Shown: positions 1 to 11,949, counted from the first letter of the stretch. The stretch: DNA of 64,000 nucleotides from Pezicula radicicola (GCA_003008705.1 PDUO01000013.1:1074702-1138701), one strand, 5' to 3'. Numbers and translations: made by a program. The notes: generated from the letters alone by a model not told the origin.

Positions 1-1534
1 ATCTCATCCCATTGTACCTCGAATCCCACATCATTCTCTCGCGCCTATTTTTAATGTAATGTCAGTAAATAAAGCTCCCAAAAAATCAGATGCAAAGTTG
101 AGATACATACAAGTATAGTTGAAGAGTTAGTGAAATAGCTCTTCCATTCCACGTTGTTCGTGTCAAGCCCTCCGAATCCTTCGAAATGTCCAATAGCTCT
201 TTCTGATTCTCTACAGGGTTCTTGTCCTGAAGTGGTCGTTCCCAAGTAAACCTGTACCTTCCACTCAGTAGACCCAAGAAAGGATACTACCGGACTTATA
301 TTTCCGCAGTATTTTGCGGTTTGTTCTTCCCCCGTTAGGGTCATGTCTGTGGTCCGGGTGTCGGTCTCAGGAGAAGAAGATTTATCTGAAGATTCTGAAG
401 CCCATCCATCACTCCAGTCCAGCTTGGTCAAGAAGAATGGCGAGTAACCACCTCCATAGCCATAATCTCTGCACACTCCCACACATGTCATACTTCCAAT
501 CTAACACCTTCATCAGTATCTCCATTCTCATATTTCAACTCTTATCGTACCCCCATCTCCATCTTTCGTACTGATGAAGTTCTGAGCTCCGGCAACTTTG
601 CTTGTATATTGTGGGCATTTTTGCATAGCTGGCAGGTACCCGGAATGTCATGTCGTAGGTTTATTATTACTATGAAAAGTGACATTAGCGTTTTCCTTCT
701 CATCAGCACATCAGAATGGAAAACTTACATCGTATCATATTTATAAACCCTCACCTCCAGCCTCCATCTTATCTTACATCAATATACAAAACCTCTCTTC
801 CCATACGTTAACCACTTTTTTTCCAGATGAAGTGGTATCGTATATCAATGTGTTTCGTTCGTTGATGAAATTCTGGGTTCTAAGATAACTTGAGCTTAAC
901 ACAGTTGTCCATGTACAACGGTACATATTGTTATGAAGGAAGAGAGTGCTTGATGAAGAAGGTCCATAATAGTTGTTGCAAATACAAGGACGAAGTATAG
1001 TCCAGCCCGGTTAATGATGATAACGATATCAGGCGGCGAGGTATGAGAAGGAAAGAAGGAAAGAAGGAAAGAAGGAAAGAAGGAAAGAAGGAAAGAAGGA
1101 AAGAAGGAAAGAAGGAAAGAAAAAGACAAAACGGAGAGAAGGGGAGATCTTCAACTTGACTTGTTTGCTTGATGTTTTGATAGATGCGAGGTTGTGGATA
1201 TGGGTATGTACATTGCGTAAATTAAAGCGGATGTAAGCCGCCATATCTTAACCATCTATCTCTGGAAAGCAAACTGAACTAAAGGAGGAAATTCGAACCA
1301 GCTACACTTGCCAGCCATGTTATCATGAGGAATGAAATCTTAGGATGGATATTGCGCCTAGGTAGTGGACACTAGCAAACAGAAATAGCCAATAGCAGGC
1401 TTCCTATACATATCATGGGAATTATCGTAACACCACAGGTACGTTCCCGTGTTTTGTATGTTGATATCCATAACGCCCCTTTGCTACCGAGACATTTCTA
1501 AAATAAACGAAGGTAAATCCGAAGCAAACAGCAC
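1..1534. other. Intergenic; no supported gene
   Basis: No gene is recognised here. A minus-strand frame from an ATG at 491 to a stop at 51 (146 codons, five cysteines, no recognisable domain, opposed by another frame on the plus strand) is the only candidate and is too weak to call. The stretch also holds an octamer microsatellite at about 1047-1120, listed separately. Confidence 0.5.
1047..1120. repeat. GGAAAGAA octamer microsatellite
   Basis: About nine near-perfect head-to-tail copies of the 8-bp purine unit GGAAAGAA. The opposite strand translates in two frames as runs of Phe-Phe-Pro-Ser-Phe-Leu-Leu-Ser, which explains the spurious open frames across it. Strand-biased purine tracts like this commonly vary in copy number. 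Confidence 0.9.
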
Positions 1535-3044
1535 TCAGTAAGGATACGAGTGGACGTCCTCCTCCTTCTCCATGTCCAAGCCCGCCTCAAGCTGCTCCCT
1601 GTGCTTACAATCTAGATACTCCAATAAAACTTCCTCGTATCTATCTTTCCCCTTGTACTTACTGACATCATCCCCCCAACTTCTCACCGCACTGGCCAGT
1701 CTCCCTGGTACATACGGTTCCTGGCAGATTTCGGTAATAGGATGGAAGTATGTGCGGATAGTAAAGACAACGCCACCGGAACGAGGCAGACGGCGCAAGG
1801 ATTGTCGTTCTGAGCGGAAGTGGTGGTGCTCGATTGCCTTGTTCTTTTGAGCGGTGAACCATCCTACGGTTCCTTCAGCGCCGTCTTCGTCGCCAATGCT
1901 GCTGGACCATGCGAGATCGTCGTCGACTTGGATGAAATAGTTGTTCTGATTTGGTGTCAGTGTATGTATTTCCCCCCAATCCATGCTGAGGTGCAGATAC
2001 GGGTAAGAGTTAGGAGGTGATGTGGAAACTTACACGTTGCATCGGGCCATTTGGTTGGATTCTCTTCATGAAATTGTTCATACCCTTCTCCAACTTCTCC
2101 CTGTAGCCTGGTACTTCTCCCGAATAGTGGATCTCGTTCATGGACATTCCAAGCTTATCTTCCAACTTCCAAAAACCAGCGAGACATATTGCTCCAGCCT
2201 TCAGGCGGTATTCTCCGTTTTCATCCTCAAACATAATTGCCAGGTCATCCGACACCCAGCGAGCAGCCATTGCCATTGGATCTTCGGCCAAGGGTCGCTC
2301 TACGATATTGAATGATTCTCCGGTGACGATATTATCCATTCCGACATCGGTTTTTTTGTACAGAGTAGGATATCGCTCGGTAAGATATCCGCAGAGCTCT
2401 TCAACAAGCTCCAAGGCACCATCGTAGACTTTGGGATCGGAATCGGTACGACAGCATTTGGGCCCTCTATCTGCTATACGCCTCGCTTTATCGGCGTGGT
2501 ATTTAAGATAATGATTATCGAGTTCTGCGTTTGACTCAGTGAAATGTCTCAAGCCCACTGGATGGACTGATCATACCTATCCACTCGTTCCAATTCATGT
2601 TCCGCAATCCCATGGTAATGTGATATTTCCCATGTCTGAATGGGCGGTAAGGTTGCGGCTTCATGGTGTGCACATTCCAGCCAGACCATGGGGCCGCTGT
2701 TGGTCGTTTGAAGTCTACGGGTTCCCACACTATCGCCAAGACATTCAGCAAATATTCATGGGGCACGCTTGATCGTACAAACCTCCTGCTTTCCTTGCTG
2801 GTGCCTTGTAGCTCCTTGCTGCAGGCTTTTCAAGGTCTGGAGTTGCTGGTCGACTCGGTGTTGGCGTCTTGAGCATCTGTACACCCCGTATGAGGAGCCA
2901 TGCCGTCGTACAGGACAGTAGCGCTGCGAAAAGAATGAATTTGGGATGGCTGGCAAGGTTTTGGAGAACAGGATATGAGTTGACTTGTTCAGAGAGGCCG
3001 GTTGCAATCTCCATACATCTCTTCTGGAACTGGCTTAGGTCCAT
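1535..3044 (-). CDS. DUF3445 (heme-dependent oxidative N-demethylase-like) membrane-anchored protein
   Basis: Four exons are predicted: 3044-2783, 2729-2577, 2524-2034 and 1945-1535, with introns of 53, 52 and 88 nt, giving 438 aa. The joins keep phase and restore family sequence such as NYFIQVDDDLAW directly after exon 3. Further hallmarks are EKLEKGMNNFMKRIQPNG and the C-terminal block ERQSLRRLPRSGGVVFTIRT, typical of the DUF3445 family (fungal entries are often named HRQ family). Bacterial members have been described as heme-dependent oxidative N-demethylases; the fungal substrate is unknown. Residues about 37-54 form one hydrophobic helix, followed by a Pro/Ser/Lys-rich linker, so the catalytic part is probably membrane-tethered near its N-terminus. 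The first intron uses a GTTTGT donor. The ATG at 3044 is the first in-frame ATG; an upstream GTG is less likely. Confidence 0.85.
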
Positions 3045-3998
3045 GATGTAGTTATTCGCAAGATGAATATAGTTCAAGATGCTGCACCGTGATAGTTTAA
3101 GCAGAAGCACTCAACTATATCCCCTTACTTCCAACCAGAGGTGTAGATATCAGACCACAGCCACCATCTGCATTAGATAACAATGCATCTAGAAATGCTT
3201 GCCCCGTCATAGTAGTCGAATAAAAAGAGTCTCTAGAGTGAGGTTACAAGGCTTATCGCAGCGGGGAGGAGGGAAAATATATCCCCTTTCGGTAAGATGT
3301 ACCACAGATAGCGGCAAATTGATAAAGCGATGATAGCAGATCAGGGTTCAAGCATAGGAACACCATTTCTGGAATGAGAAAGGCTAAGAGATAAATACCG
3401 CTGGCCTCTGGCCATCACCGCAATGGAAATCCATTGAGGCCAGAGAAAAGAGAACATCCAAATCGGGAAGGCAGAGTGAGATGTGCCCAGTCATTTCTCG
3501 CACCCTTACAGATGCTGCTACCAGAACCAAAGATATTCAAGCATTCAAGCACTGCAAATATGCTCAACTACTGCAGCTCACCGAGTCCTTGCGTCGGAAT
3601 GATTGCTAATGGTTGGGACCCATCTCGAGATGTGAGATCTTCTTGATGCCCGGGTCAGCAAAGACTCTTGCTCTTGGTGATGCGACATTGCGACCGACAT
3701 GGCGTCGTGATGCTCCCAGTCACTCAATCTAGCTTGTGAGTCAGGGATATATAACACTGGGTGACAAAAGGAGCAGGCCAACTGAGAGAAAAGAGACTGG
3801 GAGTTGTAATCGCAAATTCATCATGCAGTTGGGTTGATGAAGATGTTCAGACTCTCTGGTGCTTCAGCAATTTAAGCTGAGAAATTGATTACCGTTTCAA
3901 ATATGGCACGTGATGCCCACTTTCACACAAATTTGGCAACTGAGAGACTATTTGTATATGATAGTCATTATCATCTAAAAATGTTACATCAAATATAT
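3045..3998. other. Intergenic
   Basis: This is the upstream region of the DUF3445 gene and the 3' flank of ALG9, both on the minus strand. No convincing gene, RNA or repeat was seen; the short open frames on both strands lack family features. Confidence 0.5.
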
Positions 3999-6022
3999 CT
4001 ACAAGGCCTTTTTTCGCCTCAGCAGGCAATGCTCTCCCCAGCGCCGTTTGAAACGGTCTGGCACAAATGGAAGGTTTGGAAGCCAAAGAGTCCGCCCCAG
4101 AACATGCGTTCTTGATGCATCCAGGAATGGTTCGCACGTGACATGTTCCCAGGTCTCCGTGTCGAGGATATAGTGCGGCTCGTGTGGAGTTGGCTCGTTA
4201 CCTGGATAGTATGTATCGACCAGGAAGGAACATGTTCTCAGATCAACCTGGCCAGTGAATTAGTTTTAACATAAGGAGATAGAAGAGGGTGTACTCACAT
4301 ATTTTCCCATGTCTTCGATGTTCTGATCATTCATACCAGGTGGGACGAGCCACGCTCCAGACCAGAAACCGTATCCTGTCCGGGCCTGGGAGAACTCGCC
4401 TGGCAAGAGTCCATCAAATTCGCTTTTGACAAACTTGGCTTGCATTCCATTTGGCAAGTGGTAAGAACTTGGAAAGCGATACCACTCTTTGCCAAAGCAA
4501 ACCGACTCGCCTGGGGAGCCCAGAGCTCCCACACCTGTAACTTGAAGAGGTTCGTAAATCTTCAATGGTGCCGAGTAGGCAGTATACATCCCGTAGATGC
4601 GAGCGACTCCAAGATCGACAGATCCCATCATAGTAAGAACGATGACAAAAAGTTTCAGCCTCGCAGGTATTTTTCCAACAAGCGTTTTTGGGTCGGATTG
4701 TCCAAAAGCTGCAAGTATGATGTGAAGTGCCATGGCTGCATTCAGTGCAAGGGCTGGGTAAGCTGGATACATGAATCGTTCCTCTTTATGAGGCTGGAAA
4801 CTGAAAATCCCTAGCCAAAGATAGAAGGGACTCATGAATACGACAGTTCGCAAACCTGAAAGTGAACCTTGCTGAGCGCGGGACGAAACCAATTTCTGTA
4901 GAACAAACAAAGGCAATGCTGCAACTGCAAGCAAAAACCATATGTTGAAATTGAGAAGAAGATTACGTATATAGAAATGCCATGGCTCAGTGCCGAAAAT
5001 CTCTGGTCCTCTTCCTGGACCAGCGAAGATGTTATAGAGGACGATGTTGAGGGGGACGATAGCTAGCTTTTTGTAAAAGAACCCTGATATCACGAACTCG
5101 AAGAACTGGTAATATATTGTCAGCCGAGTTTTGGAGCCATCTGATGACGAATCTTACCAAAACCAGAAGCCCGGACACGACACCTCTCACAAACCTCATA
5201 ATAACATCAATAAATGCATCTTTGCTACTCAGGCAAGCTAGTGCGACCTCTTCAAAAAGAAAAGGAGCCGACAATGCAATAGCAAAGGGCCAACCTAGTA
5301 TGCCTCCCACTGAGAACCAGAATATTCCTTGGGCCGTCTTCAATCCGCCTCGCCAGTTCATGAACGCGGCCATTCCCAACATAACCATATACATGGCGAA
5401 GCTCGAGGGTAAGAAAGCGGCAGATGCATGAAACATTCCAGGGCTAAAAACCATGGATATGAGGAAGAACAGAGCGATTCGAGGGTTCAACGTGCCATTA
5501 ATAACTCGGAATAGTTGGGTTTGGCAGAGAGCGCAGACAAAAGCCAGGCCGTATCGTACGAAGTAGAATTCTGCAACCTCCAATATGTTAGGGTTTTGGG
5601 ATCAACGGGTCCTAGGATATTTGGCACACCTTCGTCGGCCTGGGAAGGAGACGTCTGAAGTTTCCAACCAGAGCATGAAAAGTTATGTAAAACCAACTTC
5701 GAATGGCATACTCTGGGGAATACTCCCAAGTCTGCAGACCGTAGCCATGGCTAAGGTAATGCGTCGGCTCCCAGTAATTAAAGATTTCATCGCAATCTTG
5801 TATCGGTGCGTACAACGCAGCAAGAAGATTCGCGGCGAAGAAGACGTAGAAAGCTCCAATGGGCTTTACTGCGAAAGGAGTGGCAGGTCTTGACAGATAT
5901 TAGTTTGTGAGTTGTAAATCGGCTGACGAAAGAGCTTACTTCTTCTTCTTCTTCTTTGGATGTGAAGCTGAAGGGGCTAGGTCCTTTGGCGGTGGCTCTC
6001 TCCAATCAATCTTGGGAGGCAT
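3999..6022 (-). CDS. ALG9: ALG9 alpha-1,2-mannosyltransferase (GT22)
   Basis: Five exons: 6022-5940, 5888-5630, 5577-5158, 5105-4299 and 4247-3999; introns are 51-52 nt. The product is 605 aa. It adds alpha-1,2-mannose to the dolichol-linked N-glycan precursor in the ER lumen. Evidence is a multi-membrane-span protein with the GT22 signatures DCDEIFNYWEPTHYL near residue 50, the loop YNIFAGPGRGPEIFGTEPWHF, and the HKEERFMYP motif, which fits ALG9 better than ALG12 or PIG-B/GPI10. The length matches fungal ALG9. The N-terminus is a short Pro- and Lys-rich cytosolic stretch ending in a run of lysines. The last four residues, KKAL, fit a C-terminal dilysine ER-retrieval signal. It is divergent from NAF1, with 550 bp between the starts. 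Confidence 0.93.
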
Positions 6023-6572
6023 TGCGAAATGATTGTATCGAAGTTAAAAAATATTGATGCAGCCTCGTGTGACGCTTGTTGAGCTGGAGATGGTTGCCGA
6101 CTTCACGATGACATCGGCCGCATCGGCTTTTTGGCGGGGACTGACCCCTGAAAGGTTGATGATAAAGCGGCATTCATCATAGAAGAATTCGGTTTGCCCT
6201 GAAAATGCGAACTTGCAAGCTGGGAGACTTTTCGCAGGCGGGGCCAAATAAGTTGCTAGGGATGATTTTGCTATATCTAATGCCCAGTTATAATTCTGTT
6301 TGCGACTGAGCGAGCGAACATGCTAGCATGCCTAGAGTCTTGTAGTGGTATCATAGTGCTCCTCTTTGGTATTGAGGCGATGCTGCCTTAGCCCGATAAC
6401 CTCAAGATAAGAGCTGACCCCGGTTCGTTTTTAGTGTGAGATCAAAAATATTGCAGAAATCAGAAATCTGGAGAAGTCAATAATCACAACTTTTCACCAA
6501 CATTCAAACATTGGATACATGGATATTATTTCTACTAATATTCGTAGTATTCTCATTATATCGGCTTAGTGC
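6023..6572. promoter_or_regulatory. Shared upstream region of ALG9 and NAF1
   Basis: A 550-bp gap separates the divergent starts of ALG9 (minus) and NAF1 (plus), so both promoters must lie here. No TATA box is obvious at a good distance, as is common for housekeeping genes. No specific factor site can be assigned by eye. Confidence 0.5.
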
Positions 6573-8579
6573 ATGGCGATTGCAGAAATCGACGACCTAA
6601 CTTCCGAAGCTCCACCAGCAACACGAGTACGTCGCGAATCAGACCTCGAAGTAATGGATTCTCACCCAAATACTCTCGCGCAGTCTGGTATACCTGGCTT
6701 AGGTATGATTGAGAATATACCCAAGCCTTCAAACCAGTCTGCAGAACATCCGGTACAAGCAGAGGCCATGATCCCCGAGCCGACTCCAGCGACAGTTCAG
6801 CAACCTGAAGAAGCGCCAGTAGATCTCCTTGGCCACCTAGAAGCAGCTATCGCAGATCCTTTGATGGCGCAGACCGATTCAGTGATGGAGGAAGCACCTA
6901 TTCAGCCTACCCAGACTTCTGCGGAGTCGGAAGCGTTAGGCACAACGAATGGCCCAGCCATAACCAGCGACAACAATGACAAGATGGAGGTGGAAAAGCC
7001 AGATGATGCTGGAACCGCTGCTGATGATCCAATGGAGGGAAATAATAACGAAATACTTGACGGCGAGCAAGCTTCTCGGGTGGGAGGATCTTCTGAACAA
7101 AATCCACCAGTACCAGTCGAAGGTGAAGCCGTCGAAGAAGATGACCATCCAGAATGGGAAATAGATTCTTCGCCCATTGAATCATCCTCCGACGACTCCT
7201 CTTCTGATGACAGTTCTTCTGAAGACAGCGACGAAGAAGGCGAAAACTCCTACAAGCTTCTTAGCCCAGAAGAGCAGGCCCGTATCCTGATGGCGGGTGA
7301 TGGGGGCTCTGATGATGAAGGGGGCAACAAAGCAACGAAGGGTGCTGGAGGCCAACTACGAACGAAAAATGAAATCCCAGAGGAGGTCATACCAAAGCCG
7401 GATGTTACAATTACACCTGAAATGAAGATCGAGGAATTAGGAACTGTTGAGAGTATTGTGGAGAATACCGTTCTGATTAAAGCAAAAACGTCTGGAGAGT
7501 ACAGAGTCCTTGAGAGTGGCTCAGTGCTATGCTTAGAAGATAGAAAAGTTATCGGAGCGGTGGCTGAAACAATAGGACGGGTCCAGCAACCGTTCTACTC
7601 AGTACGATTCACAAATGCCACAGATGTCCAGGAAGCAGGAATGACAATGGGGACAAAGGTATTCTACTCGGAACAGCATTCAACATATGTCTTCACGCAA
7701 GCATTAAAAGCATACAAAGGATCAGACGCCTCGAATTTGCACGATGAAGAAGTAGGAGATGAGGAGGTTGAATTTTCTGACGATGAAGCAGAAGCAGAGC
7801 ACAAGAGAAAACTAAAACAGAAGAAAATGGAAAAACGAGGTGGAAAGATGCAGCCGAATGGCAATGCAGGGCGCGGCGGTCATGGCCATCCATTGCGACA
7901 AGAATATGATACGACAGTGGGAATCAACTATGACGATGATGAGGATGGTCCGTATAAACCTTTAGCACGACCCGCTGGTTTTGCAGATACTGTCGGTCGC
8001 GGTGAAGCTCCTGAAGAAGCACCCTATTCTGGCAGACCAGAACGACCAAGTCGCGGTGGTCGCGATGATCAAGGCAGAGGTCGAGGTCGAGGAGATAGAG
8101 GTAGGGGAAGAGGGCGTGGCAACGATCGCGGACGAGGAAGAGGAGGCTCCAATTTCAACCAGCCACGAAATGATTCACATAGCCATCCAAGTCCCGGGAG
8201 CTTTTCCAGGACACCTCAGGCACTGGGACGCCAAGATAACAACACACAACCAATAGCTCCCTCTACTTTTCCGCAAATGCCAGGGTTTCCAATGCCATTT
8301 CCCATACCACCACCTTTCTATAATCCAAATCCGCAGACACCACAGCAATCAGGTCCCCAGTGGCCCCAAGTTCCTCCACCACCGCCATTCCCATACCAGC
8401 AAATGCCCCAATTTCCACAGCCTTATATGCAGCCTGGTTGGTCAAATAATGGATCAGGTGCTTTCATTAACCCTGCGTTCTTTAGTGGCGTTCAGAGCCC
8501 GAATATGCAGAACCAGTGGAATCAGAACCAACAAGGTGGTAGTGGTAATGGGAGTGGGAATGCTAATGGTGGAAAATAA
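6573..8579 (+). CDS. NAF1: H/ACA snoRNP assembly factor NAF1
   Basis: A single exon encodes 668 aa. NAF1 escorts nascent H/ACA snoRNPs with Cbf5/dyskerin in the nucleus before GAR1 replaces it. The Gar1/Naf1 core lies at about residues 275-390 and includes LGTVESIVENTVLIKAKT, the LEDRKVIGAVAETIGRVQ strand-turn and PFYSVRF. An acidic Ser/Asp/Glu-rich region precedes it (about 200-240), and an acidic lysine-rich segment follows. An RGG/RGRG tract sits at about 495-530, and a Pro/Gln/Asn-rich low-complexity tail ends in Gly/Asn. This order (acidic, core, basic/RGG, Pro-rich) fits NAF1 rather than the smaller GAR1. The ATG at 6573 is the first in the long frame. It is divergent from ALG9. Confidence 0.93.
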   Translation: MAIAEIDDLTSEAPPATRVRRESDLEVMDSHPNTLAQSGIPGLGMIENIPKPSNQSAEHPVQAEAMIPEPTPATVQQPEEAPVDLLGHLEAAIADPLMAQTDSVMEEAPIQPTQTSAESEALGTTNGPAITSDNNDKMEVEKPDDAGTAADDPMEGNNNEILDGEQASRVGGSSEQNPPVPVEGEAVEEDDHPEWEIDSSPIESSSDDSSSDDSSSEDSDEEGENSYKLLSPEEQARILMAGDGGSDDEGGNKATKGAGGQLRTKNEIPEEVIPKPDVTITPEMKIEELGTVESIVENTVLIKAKTSGEYRVLESGSVLCLEDRKVIGAVAETIGRVQQPFYSVRFTNATDVQEAGMTMGTKVFYSEQHSTYVFTQALKAYKGSDASNLHDEEVGDEEVEFSDDEAEAEHKRKLKQKKMEKRGGKMQPNGNAGRGGHGHPLRQEYDTTVGINYDDDEDGPYKPLARPAGFADTVGRGEAPEEAPYSGRPERPSRGGRDDQGRGRGRGDRGRGRGRGNDRGRGRGGSNFNQPRNDSHSHPSPGSFSRTPQALGRQDNNTQPIAPSTFPQMPGFPMPFPIPPPFYNPNPQTPQQSGPQWPQVPPPPPFPYQQMPQFPQPYMQPGWSNNGSGAFINPAFFSGVQSPNMQNQWNQNQQGGSGNGSGNANGGK

Positions 8580-8892
8580 ATGCATTTAATGACATGTAGT
8601 GATAGTACTGTACAGGATACCAAAAGATATATAATCATCTTTATTTGCCTAGTCCCCGTTAGTCGGGTCCAAGTATATGCTGCTAGTGAACTTACCTTTT
8701 GCACTTCGAATTTCTACGTACGAAGTACATAGTCGCACGCGTCGCTTAGCCTTTAGATTTTCAGGTCTAATTGAGGAATAAAAGTTTACCTACCAATGGG
8801 CTTTTGCCTTCGTATCCATGAATCGTCACTGATACTTATTTAATCTGTCAAGATGTTACATTCAATTCTTTTAGGTAGTATTTCATTCGACA

Positions 8893-9298
8893 ATTGACTC
8901 CCATACCCCCTTGAGAGTTTATATTATTGTGCTACCCTCTGGGTTGTACTTTTTACGCGATATAAGCTTTACCTATTCAGGTACCTTCCGTTCCTCGCCA
9001 TATATAAATCCCCATATAAAGTGGAACGCAAGGAACCTCTCTTGTAAAAATCTCCTACTAATTGCAAATGCGACTGCCCAAGTCAAGTAAATTGCAACGC
9101 CCAAGGCACTTGAATTGAAGATATACTATACACATTCCCGCTAAGACGACTGTTTTTGACCGATCTCCGTCCCCTATATATAGAGAGAGCAGATACGCGA
9201 GATACTAGATTAGGGAAAGCTTGTTGTCGCGTAAAAAGTAACCCCCAGAGGGTGGCAGCACAATAATATAAACTCTCAAGGGAGGTATGCGAGTCAAT
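8893..9298. repeat. Fold-back inverted repeat, possible MITE relic
   Basis: The arm at about 8893-8985 is repeated inverted at about 9213-9298. The best-matching block, CCCTTGAGAGTTTATATTAT on the left, has its reverse complement on the right, followed by the shared segments CCCTCTGGG and ACTTTTTACGCGA. Similarity fades at both the inner and outer edges, and the arms carry small indels. About 230 bp lie between them. No open frame or clear target-site duplication was found, so it reads as an aged non-autonomous element or hairpin-forming repeat. Confidence 0.7.
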
Positions 9299-9906
9299 CT
9301 CTGATAATTTAAAATAACTTCGCAATTTCCTCGGTTGTTAATCTCGAGTACACGCTTTGCGAGTAGTTAAGTCAAGTACTTACTTATACCTAAGCAATAC
9401 TCGTGGTTCCTCGTGCAGGGAATCACAAGTAATAGTTCTGTTATTCTTGGCCGGTTTAAAAGGAATCTAGACTGGAATTCGATTGATTTAGCTTTGTCTT
9501 ACTTGTCGGGCAAAGTGACAAATTCTGACGAATAACTCAGCTCCATCCGCCCCCGTGAATTTGTGCTCGCTGAAAAACAAACCATACTCCTTGCCTCGTG
9601 TATCTATATACGCTTAGAGTAGCCTTACCATGAAGTGTAGTGAGCTGAGCTTGCATACCTACCATTTGAAATTAAACAGTTTCATTCCTCCCACAGCCCC
9701 CTCGCTTAATCCCAAATCGAATTTGAGTGTGACTTTGGGTTGCCTACAGAACTGATGTTACAAGATATCTCCTGATTGAGAACACAGCTGCGGGGTCAAA
9801 AGCCTTGTTTAAAACTATGTTCGAGGACTTTTGAGGCCCTCGGTATAAGTTCGTTTCCTAACTAGAAAGCTTCACTCAGAATCCAAGGCTCTAATAACTA
9901 ACACTG

Positions 9907-9912
9907 TATAAA
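9907..9912 (+). promoter_or_regulatory. Probable TATA box of the carboxylesterase gene
   Basis: TATAAA lies 59 nt upstream of the ATG at 9971, within the usual fungal range for a regulated gene. Confidence 0.45.
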
Positions 9913-9970
9913 GGATGCTATCCCGGGCACTCTGTTAATCTCCAGAGTCATCTCTTGAACACAAGTCAAT

Positions 9971-11949
9971 ATGAGGTTTTCTGTCGTCATTCTTACTCTT
10001 CTCTCCACTGCTAGCGCAAAGCCGCCACTTCCAAGTATTACTTTACCATGGGGAACTTGGCAAGCCAATTCCCTTAGTTCAAACTTCGATGTATGTTAGA
10101 AATCTACCCGTTTTGTTGCAACTTGGCTAATCATGCAACCTACTTTAGGCCCGATTTTACACGTTCTCAAACATCCGCTTTGGGGCTGCTCCCACTGGAA
10201 CTGCACGATTCAAGGCTCCGACTTCTCCTTCGGCTATACCAGACCCCAAACAACTGATGGATAATACCTATGGACCAATGTGCCACCAAGTACAACTAAA
10301 CAATGCCAACTGCCCATCAGCTCCTATCTCGAAATTGCCACAGTCTGAAGACTGTTTATTCCTTGACGTATACGTTCCCAAGTCGGTGCTTGAAAATGCA
10401 CAAAGTAGCGGTATTTCCAACACACCTATCGTCGTTTGGATTTACGGAGGTGCTTTCATATTTGGCTCCAAGACTGCCTTTGAATCAAATATTCCCTTCT
10501 ACACTGGCACGGGACTTTTAGAAGCCACTGCAAAATTCAACAAGGATGTCATTTTTGTGGCTGGAAATTATCGAGTCGGAGCTTTTGGTTGGCTCGCTGG
10601 TCCTACAATGGAAAAGGAGACGACTGCCGCAACTACCAATGCTGGATTATACGATCAACGTTTGCTCCTGCAGTGGGTTCAAGATTATATACATCTTTTC
10701 GGAGGTGATAAGAAAAAAGTTACTGTTTGGGGTGAGTCAGCTGGTGCAAGTTCCATTGAACACCATCTGCTATCGATGAATGGTACACAAGATCCTCTGT
10801 TCCGCAAAGCTTTCATGCAAAGTCCTGCCTTTCAGTGGCAGTGGGATAGGACCGCGAATGGTACGCTGGAGCAGGTCTATCGAAACTTTACAGATCTAGC
10901 GAAGTGTGATGGAATGGACTGCCTGAAGAGGGCACCAATAGATGTGCTAGTCAATGCCAATCAGCAGCTATATGACGACTCTCGATTAGTTGGGCTGTTT
11001 CCCCTTGGACCAGCAATTGACAACAAACTTATTTGGTATCTTCCTCCTGTGGCATTGGCTAAAAGTGTGTTCAAATTCCTACTTCCTACAACTGCCACTC
11101 CACTGCAAGAAACTAATGTCTCACGTAGAGAAATTCTGGTCCAAACTTGACTCCTTGGTCGTTTCGCACGTACGAAATGAATCTGCCAGTTTCGTGCCTC
11201 ACTACATTAAAACACCAGCCGACTTCGATTTCTTCGTCAAGAATTTCGTTCTAGAGAATTCTCTAGACTACGTCCGAACTCGAATTAAAGAGCATTATCC
11301 CGCAACTGGAGCTCCTTACGATGGAGATCAACATGCTCGTGCAGAGGCCGTAATCCGAGACTCGACTTTCACATGCAACACACGCCAAATTTATGACGCC
11401 TATAACAAAGACGTTGATACCTACATGATGCAATACGACTTCGGAGGGGAACAAGCAAAGCATGCAACAGACATAGTTCCAACCTTCTGGAACAAAGATT
11501 TCGAAGTACGTAACTTTCTAAGAAAGTACGTATGCCTTGGTACCATAAATGCATATTTGGCTGCTGCGGCTATAGATGTCCTTGCACCTAGATATCAAGA
11601 CTATCTTGCTAGTTGGTCGATATTTGGAGATCCTAATAAGGGTTATAAGTGGATAGATAAGGCGAATTGGAAGAAAGCGACGGTTTCGGAAGATGGGGAT
11701 TATTTGACTAATGTGATGCAAGTCCTTACACCACGTGCACAGCTACCTATAAGACTATTCAATATGTCTTCTATTGACACTATCAATACGCACACCATCT
11801 GCGATTTCTGGAGGCAAGCAGCATTCAATGTCACGAGAACTTCCAAGGAATTACTCAGGGATGAAGCTATTAGAACAAACGGTCTAGTACTCCATAACGA
11901 TAGATTGGACGAGGAAGATTACTTGGTTGTCCAGAAACCTGAGCTCTGA
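9971..11949 (+). CDS. Secreted type-B carboxylesterase/lipase
   Basis: Three exons: 9971-10090, 10149-11064 and 11129-11949 (introns 58 and 64 nt), giving 618 aa. It hydrolyses carboxylic esters; the substrate is not predictable. The start gives a signal peptide (about residues 1-16, ending ASA), so it is secreted. It shows the carboxylesterase signature EDCLFLDVYVP, the oxyanion motif YGGAF, and the nucleophile elbow GESAG with Ser near residue 237. An acidic member and a late histidine of the triad are expected but were not pinned down. The Asp-Pro-Asn motif GDPN and CDFWR near the C-terminus are typical of fungal secreted members. The frame runs uninterrupted through exon 3 although GTACGT occurs there; treating that as an intron would delete conserved-looking sequence. 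It is a solitary gene, with a TATA box upstream. Confidence 0.88.

Larger units (their letters stand above)
8580..9970. other. Intergenic with inverted-repeat element
   Basis: No gene is recognised in these 1.4 kb. They contain the fold-back element at 8893-9298 (listed separately), an imperfect duplication of about 30 bp at roughly 9060-9120 built on AATTGCAA...CCCAAG, and the carboxylesterase promoter at the right end. Confidence 0.6.

Noticed and set aside
51..491. 146-codon minus-strand frame at the left edge
   Set aside because: No recognisable domain, overlapped by another frame on the opposite strand, no splice or promoter support.
896..1244. Two overlapping minus-strand frames
   Set aside because: They are read-through of the GGAAAGAA octamer repeat into Phe/Leu/Ser/Pro repeats.
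11505..11574. Intron-like GTACGT...TATAG in carboxylesterase exon 3
   Set aside because: The enclosed sequence stays in frame and fits the family, so it is kept as coding.
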